A DNA stretch of 14,074 nt from assembly GCA_020432595.1 (NCBI GenBank), contig JAGQGA010000070.1:1-14074 (forward strand), given 5' to 3'. The notes beneath the pieces were generated by a model. The model worked only from the letters and a program-made list of their open reading frames with translations, was not told the origin of the DNA and made no database searches. Position numbers and translations under genes: made by a program. Origin of the DNA: Anaerolineales bacterium. GTDB lineage: Bacteria; Chloroflexota; Anaerolineae; Promineifilales; Promineifilaceae. Positions 7,720 through 14,074 of the stretch are shown here, piece after piece; position 1 is the stretch's first letter; the number at the start of each line of letters is the position of its first letter.

Positions 7720-10527
7720 ATGAGCACCCCTCTCGACCCCGCCCTGATTGCCGACCTGCTGGCCGCCCCTGCGGTGGAAGCGCAAATTTCGCTGCTGCAA
7801 GCGGCTGGTTTGGCCGATGAACCGGGCTTGACCCAACTGCTCGACCATGCTACTGGCCTAGTGCGAACCACCCCCGGCCACGCCCGGCGGTTGGCCGTTC
7901 TGTGCGCCACCGTTGCCACCGACAGCAGCTTAACAGCCATTATTCCCCCCGCCGCCTATTTGCAAGCCCAAACCCACGCCCTCAACGGTGATTTTGGCCG
8001 TGCTGCCCAGCTTATTGCCGCCGCCCGCGCTGGCTACCAGCGGCTGGGCAACAGCGAAGCGGCACTCCGCACCAACGTCGGTCTCATGCACGTGTTGGGT
8101 GAATCGGGTCGCTATGAGGAAGCATTGGCGGCCGGACAGGAAGTTTTGACGGGGATTAACGGCCGTTCTCCCCACCCCCTCACCGCCCTCGCCCTGCACA
8201 ATCGCGGCACCTGCTTTGAACAACTCGGCCGCTACGACGAAGCCATTGCCGCCTACGCCCACGCCGAAACCACCTACCAACTGCTCGACATGCGCGAACC
8301 GCTCGGTCACGTTCGCAACAATCGCGGCCTCGTCCTGCTTAGTTTGGGGCAAGCCCGCGCCGCCCTCGATGCTTTCACCGCCGCCGCCGACATCTACACC
8401 GCTGAAGGCAGCAGCTTCTCCCTCGCTCGCACCTGGACTAATTTGGGCGAAACCCGGCTGCTGCTGGGCGACTATCAGCAAAGTTTGGCCCTCTTTGACC
8501 AAGCGCACCAATTTTTCCAGCAGCAAGATGCCCTGGCCGAACACCATATCCTGCTGCTCGGTCGCGCCAAAGCGTATCTGGCCCTCAACCTCTTTGCCCA
8601 AGCCCAGGCCGCCTATCAGGAAGTCGAAGAGCTACTTCGTACAGCCGGCATGGCCCACCACCACGCCCAGGCCCTGTGGGGATTGGGCATAGCCCACCGC
8701 GCCCAGCAGCAGTTTGACGAAGCGGCCACGGCGCTGGCCGCCGCCAACGCTGCTTTTGCCACTGTGGGCAACCAGCCGCTGCAAGTGAGCGTGCTGCTGG
8801 AACAGGCCTCCTTGCAAGCGGCGCAAGGCAACCGAGGGGTAGCGTTGCAACAAGCCCAGCAGGCGTTGGCCTTGACCAGTGACCACAACTGGCCCATCCA
8901 AACTTTCTTCACCCATCTGCGGCTGGCCGATCTGCTGCTGCCTGATGTAGCTGCGGCCGAAAGCCACCTGCTGGCGGCGCAAACCATTAGCCAATCGCTG
9001 GCACTGCCCCATTTGCGCTACCGGGTCAACCAGCGGCTGGGGCGGCTGCGGCTGCTGCAAGGGGATTACCCGGCGGCGCAGCAACTGCTGCAAACGGCCG
9101 TTTTCGACATCGAACAACTGCGCGGCAACCTGGCTCAAGAAGCCCTGCGCCTCTCCTTCCTCGACGACAAAACCGCCGCCTATGAAGATTTAATCCAGCT
9201 TCACCTGCTGCAAAACGACATTGAGCAAGCGTTTGCCGCCGCCGAGCAGGCCAAATCCCGCACCCTAGCCGAATTGCTGGCCGGTCTCCTGGCGGTGCAG
9301 CAGCCAGCCAATGACGACATTGCCGCCCGGCTGCAAACGCTGCAAGCCGATTTGAACGCCATCTATAACGAGGTGTTGGGGCTTGACCAGGGGAGCGAAC
9401 GGCGGCCCCGGCTGTTGGGCAACTTGAATCACCAAGCGCGGCTGCTGGAACAGGAGATAAGCCAACTGCGGCTCCAACTACCGCTGGGGCAGCCACAGGG
9501 CGACCCACTACTCCACGCGGTTTTGCCCAGCCAGCCCCACCTGCCACCCCACACCACTATGTTGGCTTACCACACTATTGGCGATGAGATTTTAGCGTTT
9601 GTGCAGCACAACGGCCGTTTATCCGTCTTTCGCCAGTTGAGCAGCGTAACGGCCGTTCGCCAAGCCCTACAGCGGCTCGACATCCAGTGGCAACGCTTCC
9701 GCGTCGGTGCCGAATTTATCAGCCGCCACCAAAAACAGTTGGAACGCTCCGCCCAAACCGTGCTGCAAACGCTGCACCAGGCGCTCATCGCCCCCCTCAC
9801 CCACGCCCTCACCACCCCGCGCCTGCTCATCATCCCCCACGGGCTGCTGCACCAGCTACCCTTCCACGCCCTGTTTGATGGCGAACACTATTTGCTCGAC
9901 CAGTACGAAATTGCCTACGCGCCCAGCGCCACCATTTTTAACCTGTGCCAACAGCGCCCGCTGCTAACCGACGGCCCAGCCTTGGTGCTAGGCGTGTCCG
10001 ACCCCTCCATTCCCCAAGTCGTGGCTGAAGCGGAAGCCATCGCCGCCACCTTGGGCAATGCCCAGCTCTTTTTAGACGGAGCCGCAACAACGGCCGTTTT
10101 TCGCCACCACGCCCCCCACAGCCGCCTCCTCCACCTCGCCTGCCACGGCCTCTTCCGCAGCGGCAACCCCATGTTCTCCGCCCTCAAGCTCCACGACGGC
10201 TGGTTCACCGCCAGCGACGTGATGAACCTGCCGCTGCGCCACGCCCTCATCACCCTCAGCGCCTGCGAATCGGGACGCAGCCAAATTTTGGGCGGCGACG
10301 AAATTTTGGGGCTTTCCCGCGCCTTCCTCGGTGCCGGAGCCGCCGCCCTGGCCGTTAGCCTGTGGCTGGTAGAGGATAAAACCACCGCCTTGCTCATGGC
10401 CGACTGGTATCAACGTTTACAACAGCACGGCATGGCCGCCGCGCTGCGCGCTGCCCAGCTTGCCTTAAAAGAACAGTATCCCCACCCCTACTACTGGGCA
10501 CCCTTTATTTTGATGGGGAAATTTTAA
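7720..10527 (+). CDS. TPR-repeat protein with C-terminal CHAT (caspase-like) protease domain
   Basis: A 935-aa predicted cytoplasmic protease. Residues about 77-460 hold roughly nine tetratricopeptide-type repeats (for example GRYDEAIAAYAHAETTYQLL), a helical array that normally binds a partner or signal. A helical linker (about 465-590) contains the family segment ALRLSFLDDKTAAYEDLIQL and AEQAKSRTLAELL. The CHAT domain covers about 610-935 and ends with the typical YYWAPFILMG. The caspase-like dyad is present: His809 in LHLACHG and Cys849 in LSACESG, so it is probably active. The fold is shared with caspases, separase and Csx29 of type III-E CRISPR. The ATG lies 3 nt after the preceding stop with no ribosome site, suggesting coupling. 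Its substrate is unknown; the preceding protein is the most obvious candidate. Five AACGGCCGTT copies lie inside. Confidence 0.93.
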   Translation: MSTPLDPALIADLLAAPAVEAQISLLQAAGLADEPGLTQLLDHATGLVRTTPGHARRLAVLCATVATDSSLTAIIPPAAYLQAQTHALNGDFGRAAQLIAAARAGYQRLGNSEAALRTNVGLMHVLGESGRYEEALAAGQEVLTGINGRSPHPLTALALHNRGTCFEQLGRYDEAIAAYAHAETTYQLLDMREPLGHVRNNRGLVLLSLGQARAALDAFTAAADIYTAEGSSFSLARTWTNLGETRLLLGDYQQSLALFDQAHQFFQQQDALAEHHILLLGRAKAYLALNLFAQAQAAYQEVEELLRTAGMAHHHAQALWGLGIAHRAQQQFDEAATALAAANAAFATVGNQPLQVSVLLEQASLQAAQGNRGVALQQAQQALALTSDHNWPIQTFFTHLRLADLLLPDVAAAESHLLAAQTISQSLALPHLRYRVNQRLGRLRLLQGDYPAAQQLLQTAVFDIEQLRGNLAQEALRLSFLDDKTAAYEDLIQLHLLQNDIEQAFAAAEQAKSRTLAELLAGLLAVQQPANDDIAARLQTLQADLNAIYNEVLGLDQGSERRPRLLGNLNHQARLLEQEISQLRLQLPLGQPQGDPLLHAVLPSQPHLPPHTTMLAYHTIGDEILAFVQHNGRLSVFRQLSSVTAVRQALQRLDIQWQRFRVGAEFISRHQKQLERSAQTVLQTLHQALIAPLTHALTTPRLLIIPHGLLHQLPFHALFDGEHYLLDQYEIAYAPSATIFNLCQQRPLLTDGPALVLGVSDPSIPQVVAEAEAIAATLGNAQLFLDGAATTAVFRHHAPHSRLLHLACHGLFRSGNPMFSALKLHDGWFTASDVMNLPLRHALITLSACESGRSQILGGDEILGLSRAFLGAGAAALAVSLWLVEDKTTALLMADWYQRLQQHGMAAALRAAQLALKEQYPHPYYWAPFILMGKF

Positions 10528-10570
10528 GATGTATTGGAATGAGTTTATTGCTTAGGGAGAAGAAAGGAAC

Positions 10571-11863
10571 ATGAAAAGATTATTTCGCACCCAACAACTG
10601 ACCCCCCTCATCCTAACCACCATTGTCCTCGGCCTGCTTCTCGGCCTCCATCCGGCAACCGTGCTGGCCAAGGACAAAACGCCACGGGTGGCCGACCAAC
10701 TGCTTATCCAGCTTAACCCGCTGTTTGCGGCAACCGTTGATGACATCAATGCCACTTATGGCACCACGACCTTGCGGCAGCTAACGGCCGTTAACGACCT
10801 TTATCTGCTGCAAACTCCGCCCGGTGCCGACCCCAAAGAGCTGGCCGAAACGATGGCCCTCGATCTGCGGCTGCTCTTCGCCGAGCCCAACTACCTCAGC
10901 GAAACCCCCGAAGCCATCGGCAGCTCCGCCTGGGTATGGGGTGGCGAAAACGAAGCGCCCTACGGTGATCAAGTCGCCGCCAAGCTGCTCAATCTGGCAC
11001 CCGCCCACGCCCTCAGCACCGGCAGCGGTACTATCGTTGCTATTGTAGACACAGGTGTAGACCTTGACCATCCGGCGTTGGCCGCTGCCATCACCGCTGG
11101 TTATGATTTTGTAGACGGGGACAACGACCCCGATGATGAACTCAATGGCGACCCCAGCCGGGGCAAGGTGGGTGGTCACGGCACGCACGTTGCCGGTATC
11201 GTCCATCTGGTGGCTCCCGATGCCCGCATCATGCCGCTGCGGGTGCTAGGCACCAACGGGCAGGGGGATGCGTTTCGCGTGGCCGAGGCGGTGCTGTTTG
11301 CAGTGAATAACGGAGCCAACGTCATCAACCTCAGTTTGGGGATGGCAAGCCACTCTGACACGCTGAAAACGGCCGTTCGCTACGCCACCGAGCGCGGCGT
11401 GGTGGTGGTCGGCGCGGCCGGCAACTTGGGCAACAAGGAAAAGCAGCATCCGGCGGCAACGCAATGTGTGCTGGGGGTAACGGCCGTTAATGCCACCCGC
11501 CAAAAAGCCAATTTCGCCAACTACGGCAGTTGGGTCGCCTACGCTGCCCCCGGCGAGGCCATTTATAGCACCTTCCCCGGCGGCAGCTACGCCTGGTGGA
11601 GCGGCACATCTATGGCCGCCCCGTTTGTGGCTGGGCAAGCCGCCCTGCTCCGCCAGCTCGATCAATCCATCAACGCCCGCGACATCGCCCTGCTCATTGC
11701 CCATACCAGCGAAAACCTCGACACGCTCAACCCTGACTTTGCTGGTAACTTAGGTGCCGGGCTGCCCAACATCACCGCCAGCCTCGAACGGCTGTTAAGC
11801 GGCGACATCCCCACCTCAAATCGCGGCATCATGAGTGACCAATGCGTTAGGCAATCATCATAA
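10571..11863 (+). CDS. Exported subtilisin-like serine protease (S8 family)
   Basis: A 430-aa preproprotease. A signal peptide with Lys/Arg start and a hydrophobic core ends near Ala33 (TVLA|K). Residues about 40-112 look like an I9-type propeptide. The catalytic triad is complete: Asp160 (AIVDTGVDLDHP), His203 (GGHGTHVAG) and Ser347 (SGTSMAAPFVAG), with oxyanion Asn285 (GAAGN). No C-terminal anchor or sorting domain is seen, so the enzyme should be released after export. Length is normal for a simple subtilase. The start lies 43 nt after the TPR-CHAT stop and is preceded by AGGGAG and AAGGA, so co-transcription with the CHAT gene is plausible, and an 18-bp hairpin follows the stop. Three AACGGCCGTT copies are inside. 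Whether it acts with the CHAT protease is inference from position. Confidence 0.94.
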   Translation: MKRLFRTQQLTPLILTTIVLGLLLGLHPATVLAKDKTPRVADQLLIQLNPLFAATVDDINATYGTTTLRQLTAVNDLYLLQTPPGADPKELAETMALDLRLLFAEPNYLSETPEAIGSSAWVWGGENEAPYGDQVAAKLLNLAPAHALSTGSGTIVAIVDTGVDLDHPALAAAITAGYDFVDGDNDPDDELNGDPSRGKVGGHGTHVAGIVHLVAPDARIMPLRVLGTNGQGDAFRVAEAVLFAVNNGANVINLSLGMASHSDTLKTAVRYATERGVVVVGAAGNLGNKEKQHPAATQCVLGVTAVNATRQKANFANYGSWVAYAAPGEAIYSTFPGGSYAWWSGTSMAAPFVAGQAALLRQLDQSINARDIALLIAHTSENLDTLNPDFAGNLGAGLPNITASLERLLSGDIPTSNRGIMSDQCVRQSS

Positions 11864-11876
11864 CGCCCTCTGGTCT

Positions 11877-11931
11877 GGCTGTGGGCAGCTTGCTCTATGA
11901 AAGGATATCCATAAGCAAGCTGCCCGCAGCC
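11877..11931. repeat. Strong hairpin after the subtilase gene
   Basis: Arms 11877-11894 and 11914-11931 are inverted copies of 18 nt with one difference, which would be a G-U pair in RNA. The 19-nt loop includes the 8-bp palindrome GGATATCC. It begins 14 nt after the subtilase stop. The only T-run (five Ts, around 11958-11962) is some 25 nt beyond, so it is not a textbook terminator; it may be a terminator variant, an mRNA-end stabiliser or a repeat of its own family. Confidence 0.75.
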
Positions 11932-11991
11932 CCATCGCACCAAACTTCATCTCGTCATTTTTAACCATTAGCTGAATATTGGAGGCATTCC

Positions 11992-12303
11992 ATGCCCACG
12001 CGACCTTTGTTTTGGCAATTGCCACTACTTTTGCTACCCGCTGTCTTGGTGACGTTTATCAGCCTGTTTGCGCTGCTGCCCAGCACGCTGGCCGCCACCA
12101 CCCAAGTTGATATGTTTACGCCGCAGCATCAGCTAATGCACCAGCCAGAAGTCCTGCTGCTGCAGCCAGCCGACGCTGACCATGACGCAGATGGGGAACA
12201 AACGGCCGTTTCCACCCACACCCATTTCCCAAACCAACAATTGGCCGTTACTTTTTTTGCCCAACCGTCACTTACTAGCAAAGGAAACAATAATGGCAGC
12301 TAA
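11992..12303 (+). CDS. Small exported or membrane-anchored hypothetical protein
   Basis: A 103-aa protein not recognised as a known family. Residues about 9-34 form a hydrophobic segment (LPLLLLPAVLVTFISLFALL) ending in STLAA, either a signal peptide cut near residue 34 or a single membrane anchor. The rest is polar and rich in Gln, His and Asp, with an acidic stretch DADHDADGEQ that resembles a lone calcium-binding loop. There are no cysteines after the signal, so it is not a lipoprotein. Support for it being real: GGAGG at 11981-11985, 6 nt before the ATG, is the best ribosome site in the window. It overlaps the next gene by 11 nt, implying coupled translation. Its task may concern the cell-surface glycosyltransferases that follow. 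Confidence 0.65.
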   Translation: MPTRPLFWQLPLLLLPAVLVTFISLFALLPSTLAATTQVDMFTPQHQLMHQPEVLLLQPADADHDADGEQTAVSTHTHFPNQQLAVTFFAQPSLTSKGNNNGS

Positions 12304-13519
12304 GATTCGTATTTTACTCTACTCACACGACACCTACGGCCTGGGACATTTGCGCCGCAGCCTTTCCATCGCCGGACAAATTGCCCAGGACATTCCCCAC
12401 AGCCACCAGTTGCTCCTCACCGGCTCCATGGTCGCCGGTGCTTTCCAGCTTCCACCCCGGCTGGATATGATCAAACTCCCCGCCCTGAGCAAGCGCTCCA
12501 GCGGGGCTTACAAAGCCCGCACCCTCCCCCTCACCTTGCGCCAAACCATTAGCTGGCGCGAGCAGATGATTTTGCAGGCTGCCCAAGCATTTCGCCCCGA
12601 CCTGCTGCTGGTGGACAAATCCCCTGCTGGCGTTCACGGCGAACTACTGCCCACCCTGCGCCATCTCAAAACGTGGTCGCCGCAAACCAAAATTGTGCTG
12701 GGGATGCGCGACATTGAAGATTCCCCGGCCAAAACGCAGGCGGAATGGGCGGCGGGCGGCATCTACCCGCTGCTGGAAGAGGTGTACGACCGGATTTTGC
12801 TCTATGGCGAACCGGATATTTTTGACCCAGCGACGGCATACTGGCTGCCAGAAACGGCCGTTTCCAAACTCACCCCCTGTGGCTATCTCGGCCGGCCGCA
12901 CCCTCGCACCGACCCTGCCCGCGTCTACCGCGAACTCGGCCTCAGCAACGGGCAGCCGCTGGTCGTTCTCACCGTTGGCGGCGGCGGCGATGGCTACAGC
13001 ATCATCCAGCAATACCTCGACATGCTCCGTACCCATGCCGTCCCTTATCACTCACTCGTCGTCACCGGCCCGCTGATGGCGCAAAGCAAGCGCAAGCTGC
13101 TGCAGCAAGCCGCATCCTTGCCCAATTTAACCCTGCGCGAATTCACGCCCGACCTGATGAGCTATCTCGCCGCCGCCGATTTGGTCGTCAGCATGGCGGG
13201 CTACAACACCGTCTGCGAAATTTTGTCGCTGGGCAAACGCGCCCTGCTCATCCCCCGCAGCTGCGTCCGTGCCGAGCAGCACATGCGAGCCACCCTTCTG
13301 GCCGAGCGCGGGCTTGTTCACACCCTAGACAGCCACGAAGCCACCCCCACCCGCCTGCACCACACCATCATCCACGCCCTTGCCACCCCCGCCCCCACCG
13401 CCACCCTCCCGCTTAATGGGCTAAAGCGGGTCAGTGCCGAAATCGGCCGTTTGCTCACCCAGCCAGCCATGACCGGCAGTGAGCAGCCGGTTCTGATGAA
13501 CGAGCTTTATCAACCATAG
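12293..13519 (+). CDS. Predicted glycosyltransferase, COG4671-like (GT28/MurG-type fold)
   Basis: A 408-aa predicted glycosyltransferase of the GT-B fold. The N-terminal half opens with the typical YSHDTYGLGHLRRSLSIA (residues 10-27), the acceptor-side loop that resembles MurG and other family-28-type enzymes. The C-terminal half has a glycine-rich strand-loop VVLTVGGGGDGYS (224-236), and SMAGYNTVCEIL (300-311) with PRSCVRAEQHMRA, the nucleotide-sugar-binding side. Sugar donor and acceptor cannot be told. An in-frame ATG at 12182 would add 37 residues, but these overlap the small upstream gene and look random; ATG 12293 has AAAGGA just upstream and starts exactly before the conserved first strand. 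It overlaps the upstream gene by 11 nt. No membrane helices are seen, so it acts at the inner face of the membrane or in the cytoplasm. Confidence 0.88.
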   Translation: MAAKIRILLYSHDTYGLGHLRRSLSIAGQIAQDIPHSHQLLLTGSMVAGAFQLPPRLDMIKLPALSKRSSGAYKARTLPLTLRQTISWREQMILQAAQAFRPDLLLVDKSPAGVHGELLPTLRHLKTWSPQTKIVLGMRDIEDSPAKTQAEWAAGGIYPLLEEVYDRILLYGEPDIFDPATAYWLPETAVSKLTPCGYLGRPHPRTDPARVYRELGLSNGQPLVVLTVGGGGDGYSIIQQYLDMLRTHAVPYHSLVVTGPLMAQSKRKLLQQAASLPNLTLREFTPDLMSYLAAADLVVSMAGYNTVCEILSLGKRALLIPRSCVRAEQHMRATLLAERGLVHTLDSHEATPTRLHHTIIHALATPAPTATLPLNGLKRVSAEIGRLLTQPAMTGSEQPVLMNELYQP

Positions 13520-13520
13520 T

Positions 13521-13583
13521 GATTAGAGATTGGGGATTGGAGATCGGAAACCTTCATCAATCTCCAATCCCCAATCCCCAATC
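13521..13583. repeat. Intergenic inverted repeat, GATTGGA heptad family, copy 2
   Basis: Arms 13521-13544 and 13560-13583 pair at 22 of 24 positions around a 15-nt loop (CGGAAACCTTCATCA). Arms consist of 7-bp units GATTAGA, GATTGGG and GATTGGA. The opening GATTAGAGATTGG is identical to copy 1 at 5688-5700. It fills most of the gap between the two glycosyltransferase genes; no T-run follows. Confidence 0.88.
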
Positions 13584-13595
13584 TCCATTCATCCC

Positions 13596-14074
13596 ATGAA
13601 ATTAAAAATCGCCTACATTCTCAAAATGTACCCCCGCTTCTCCGAAACCTTTGTGGTTAACGAAATTTTGGAGCTGGAGCGGCGCGGCGTGGATGTTCGT
13701 ATCTACTCGCTGCGGAAACCCGACGACGGCCGTTTTCACGCCAACCTCGCCCAAGTCAAAGCCAACGTCATCTACGTGCCGCAAAACCCGGAAATGGAAC
13801 CCGACCGCATCCGCGAAGCCCACCGCCGCCTGCGGCAAAGCCAGCCTGCCAGCTACCAGCAGGTCTACGATGCCACCGCCGCCAAAGGCAGCAGCTTTGC
13901 CCTTAAACGCTTCTTGCAGGCTGGCTACATCGCCGAACATTTGCTGCGCCATCCCGTAGACGGGATGCACGCCCACTTTGCCACCAGTGCCACCCGCGTT
14001 GCCAACCTCGTCCAGCAGCTTATTGGCCTCCCCTACAGCTTTACCGCCCACGCCAAAGACATCTTCCATGACAG
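13596..14074 (+). CDS. Glycosyltransferase, GT4 family, N-terminal part (cut by window edge)
   Basis: An open frame of 159 complete codons from ATG 13596 that runs off the right edge with no stop. The N-terminus (LKIAYILKMYPRFSETFVVN) is the first Rossmann strand and the Pro-Arg-Phe-Ser-Glu-Thr loop typical of GT4 enzymes for exopolysaccharide or capsule assembly. Residues 124 onward (MHAHFATSATRVANL, then GLPYSFTAHAKDIF) match the family's conserved His-Ala-His-Phe and Phe-Thr-Ala-His-Ala segments. The donor-binding C-terminal half lies outside the window. Start chosen because it directly precedes the conserved first strand; a clear ribosome site is not visible. Together with the preceding glycosyltransferase it suggests a surface polysaccharide or glycolipid cluster continuing to the right. 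One near-copy of the palindrome (GACGGCCGTT) is at 13725-13734. Confidence 0.9.
   Translation, partial: MKLKIAYILKMYPRFSETFVVNEILELERRGVDVRIYSLRKPDDGRFHANLAQVKANVIYVPQNPEMEPDRIREAHRRLRQSQPASYQQVYDATAAKGSSFALKRFLQAGYIAEHLLRHPVDGMHAHFATSATRVANLVQQLIGLPYSFTAHAKDIFHD

Larger units (their letters stand above)
2853..12862. repeat. Dispersed 10-bp palindrome AACGGCCGTT, 18 exact copies
   Basis: Exact copies start at 2853, 3070, 3153, 4384, 4810, 4867, 7164, 7331, 8158, 9093, 9610, 9648, 10089, 10783, 11368, 11479, 12201 and 12853. Two more sites keep the 8-bp core ACGGCCGT (3951 and 13726). All lie inside coding sequence. Copies at 2851-2864 and 12851-12864 extend to a 14-bp palindrome with GAAAC on the left. 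About 0.01 copies of a given 10-mer would be expected by chance in this length at even base use. There are none in 1-2852 or 4877-7163. It resembles, in kind, the HIP1 palindromes of cyanobacteria. Confidence 0.92.

Noticed and set aside
6455..10527. Considered a true type III-E (Craspase) locus
   Set aside because: No gRAMP/Cas7-11 effector, crRNA array or other cas gene is present in the window; only the sigma, possible inhibitor and TPR-CHAT elements are comparable.
12182..12292. Upstream in-frame start of the COG4671-like gene
   Set aside because: The extension overlaps the small exported gene, shows no conserved pattern, and ATG 12293 has a ribosome site directly before the conserved first strand.
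2853..12862. AACGGCCGTT copies as traces of a transposon or as operator sites
   Set aside because: All copies lie within intact reading frames at variable distances from gene starts, without flanking duplications, which fits neither insertion remnants nor promoter operators.

Overview
The window looks like a stretch of a free-living bacterial chromosome, most likely a member of the Chloroflexota (Anaerolineae-like). That assignment is inferred from the moderately high GC with strong C/G third positions, the mix of genes, and the unusual intergenic inverted repeats. No RNA gene, transposase or CRISPR array was seen. Every convincing gene lies on the + strand.

Layout. (a) 1-271 is a leader region with half of a hairpin at the window edge and a weak promoter candidate. 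(b) 272-2500 encodes a monomeric NADP-dependent isocitrate dehydrogenase. (c) 2593-4041 encodes an EthA-like flavin monooxygenase of the Baeyer-Villiger type; the space before it is filled by a hairpin repeat that creates a false N-terminal extension. (d) 4042-4273 is an intergenic region with a helically phased CACAGAG inverted repeat and a promoter candidate. (e) 4274-10527 holds five regulatory genes: sensor histidine kinase, NarL/LuxR-type response regulator, ECF-like sigma factor, a small cysteine-free protein resembling an anti-sigma factor, and a TPR-CHAT (caspase-like) protease. (f) 10571-11863 encodes an exported subtilisin-like serine protease, followed by an 18-bp hairpin. (g) 11992-14074 holds a small exported or membrane-anchored protein that overlaps a COG4671-type glycosyltransferase, then a GT4-type glycosyltransferase that runs off the right edge.

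How the genes may work together (inference). A membrane sensor passes phosphate to a DNA-binding regulator. The regulator gene is 3 nt from a sigma-factor gene, which is followed by a putative sigma-binding protein and a TPR-CHAT protease whose own start is 3 nt from the preceding stop. The order sigma factor, possible sigma inhibitor, TPR-CHAT protease recalls the Csx29/Csx30/CASP-sigma parts of type III-E CRISPR (Craspase), but here there is no CRISPR effector. An exported subtilase next door could be an output.

At the DNA level the most striking signal is a 10-bp palindrome, AACGGCCGTT, with 18 exact copies, all inside genes and 14 of them read as Thr-Ala-Val. Three sequence families of intergenic hairpins (four copies in all) are the second unusual layer.
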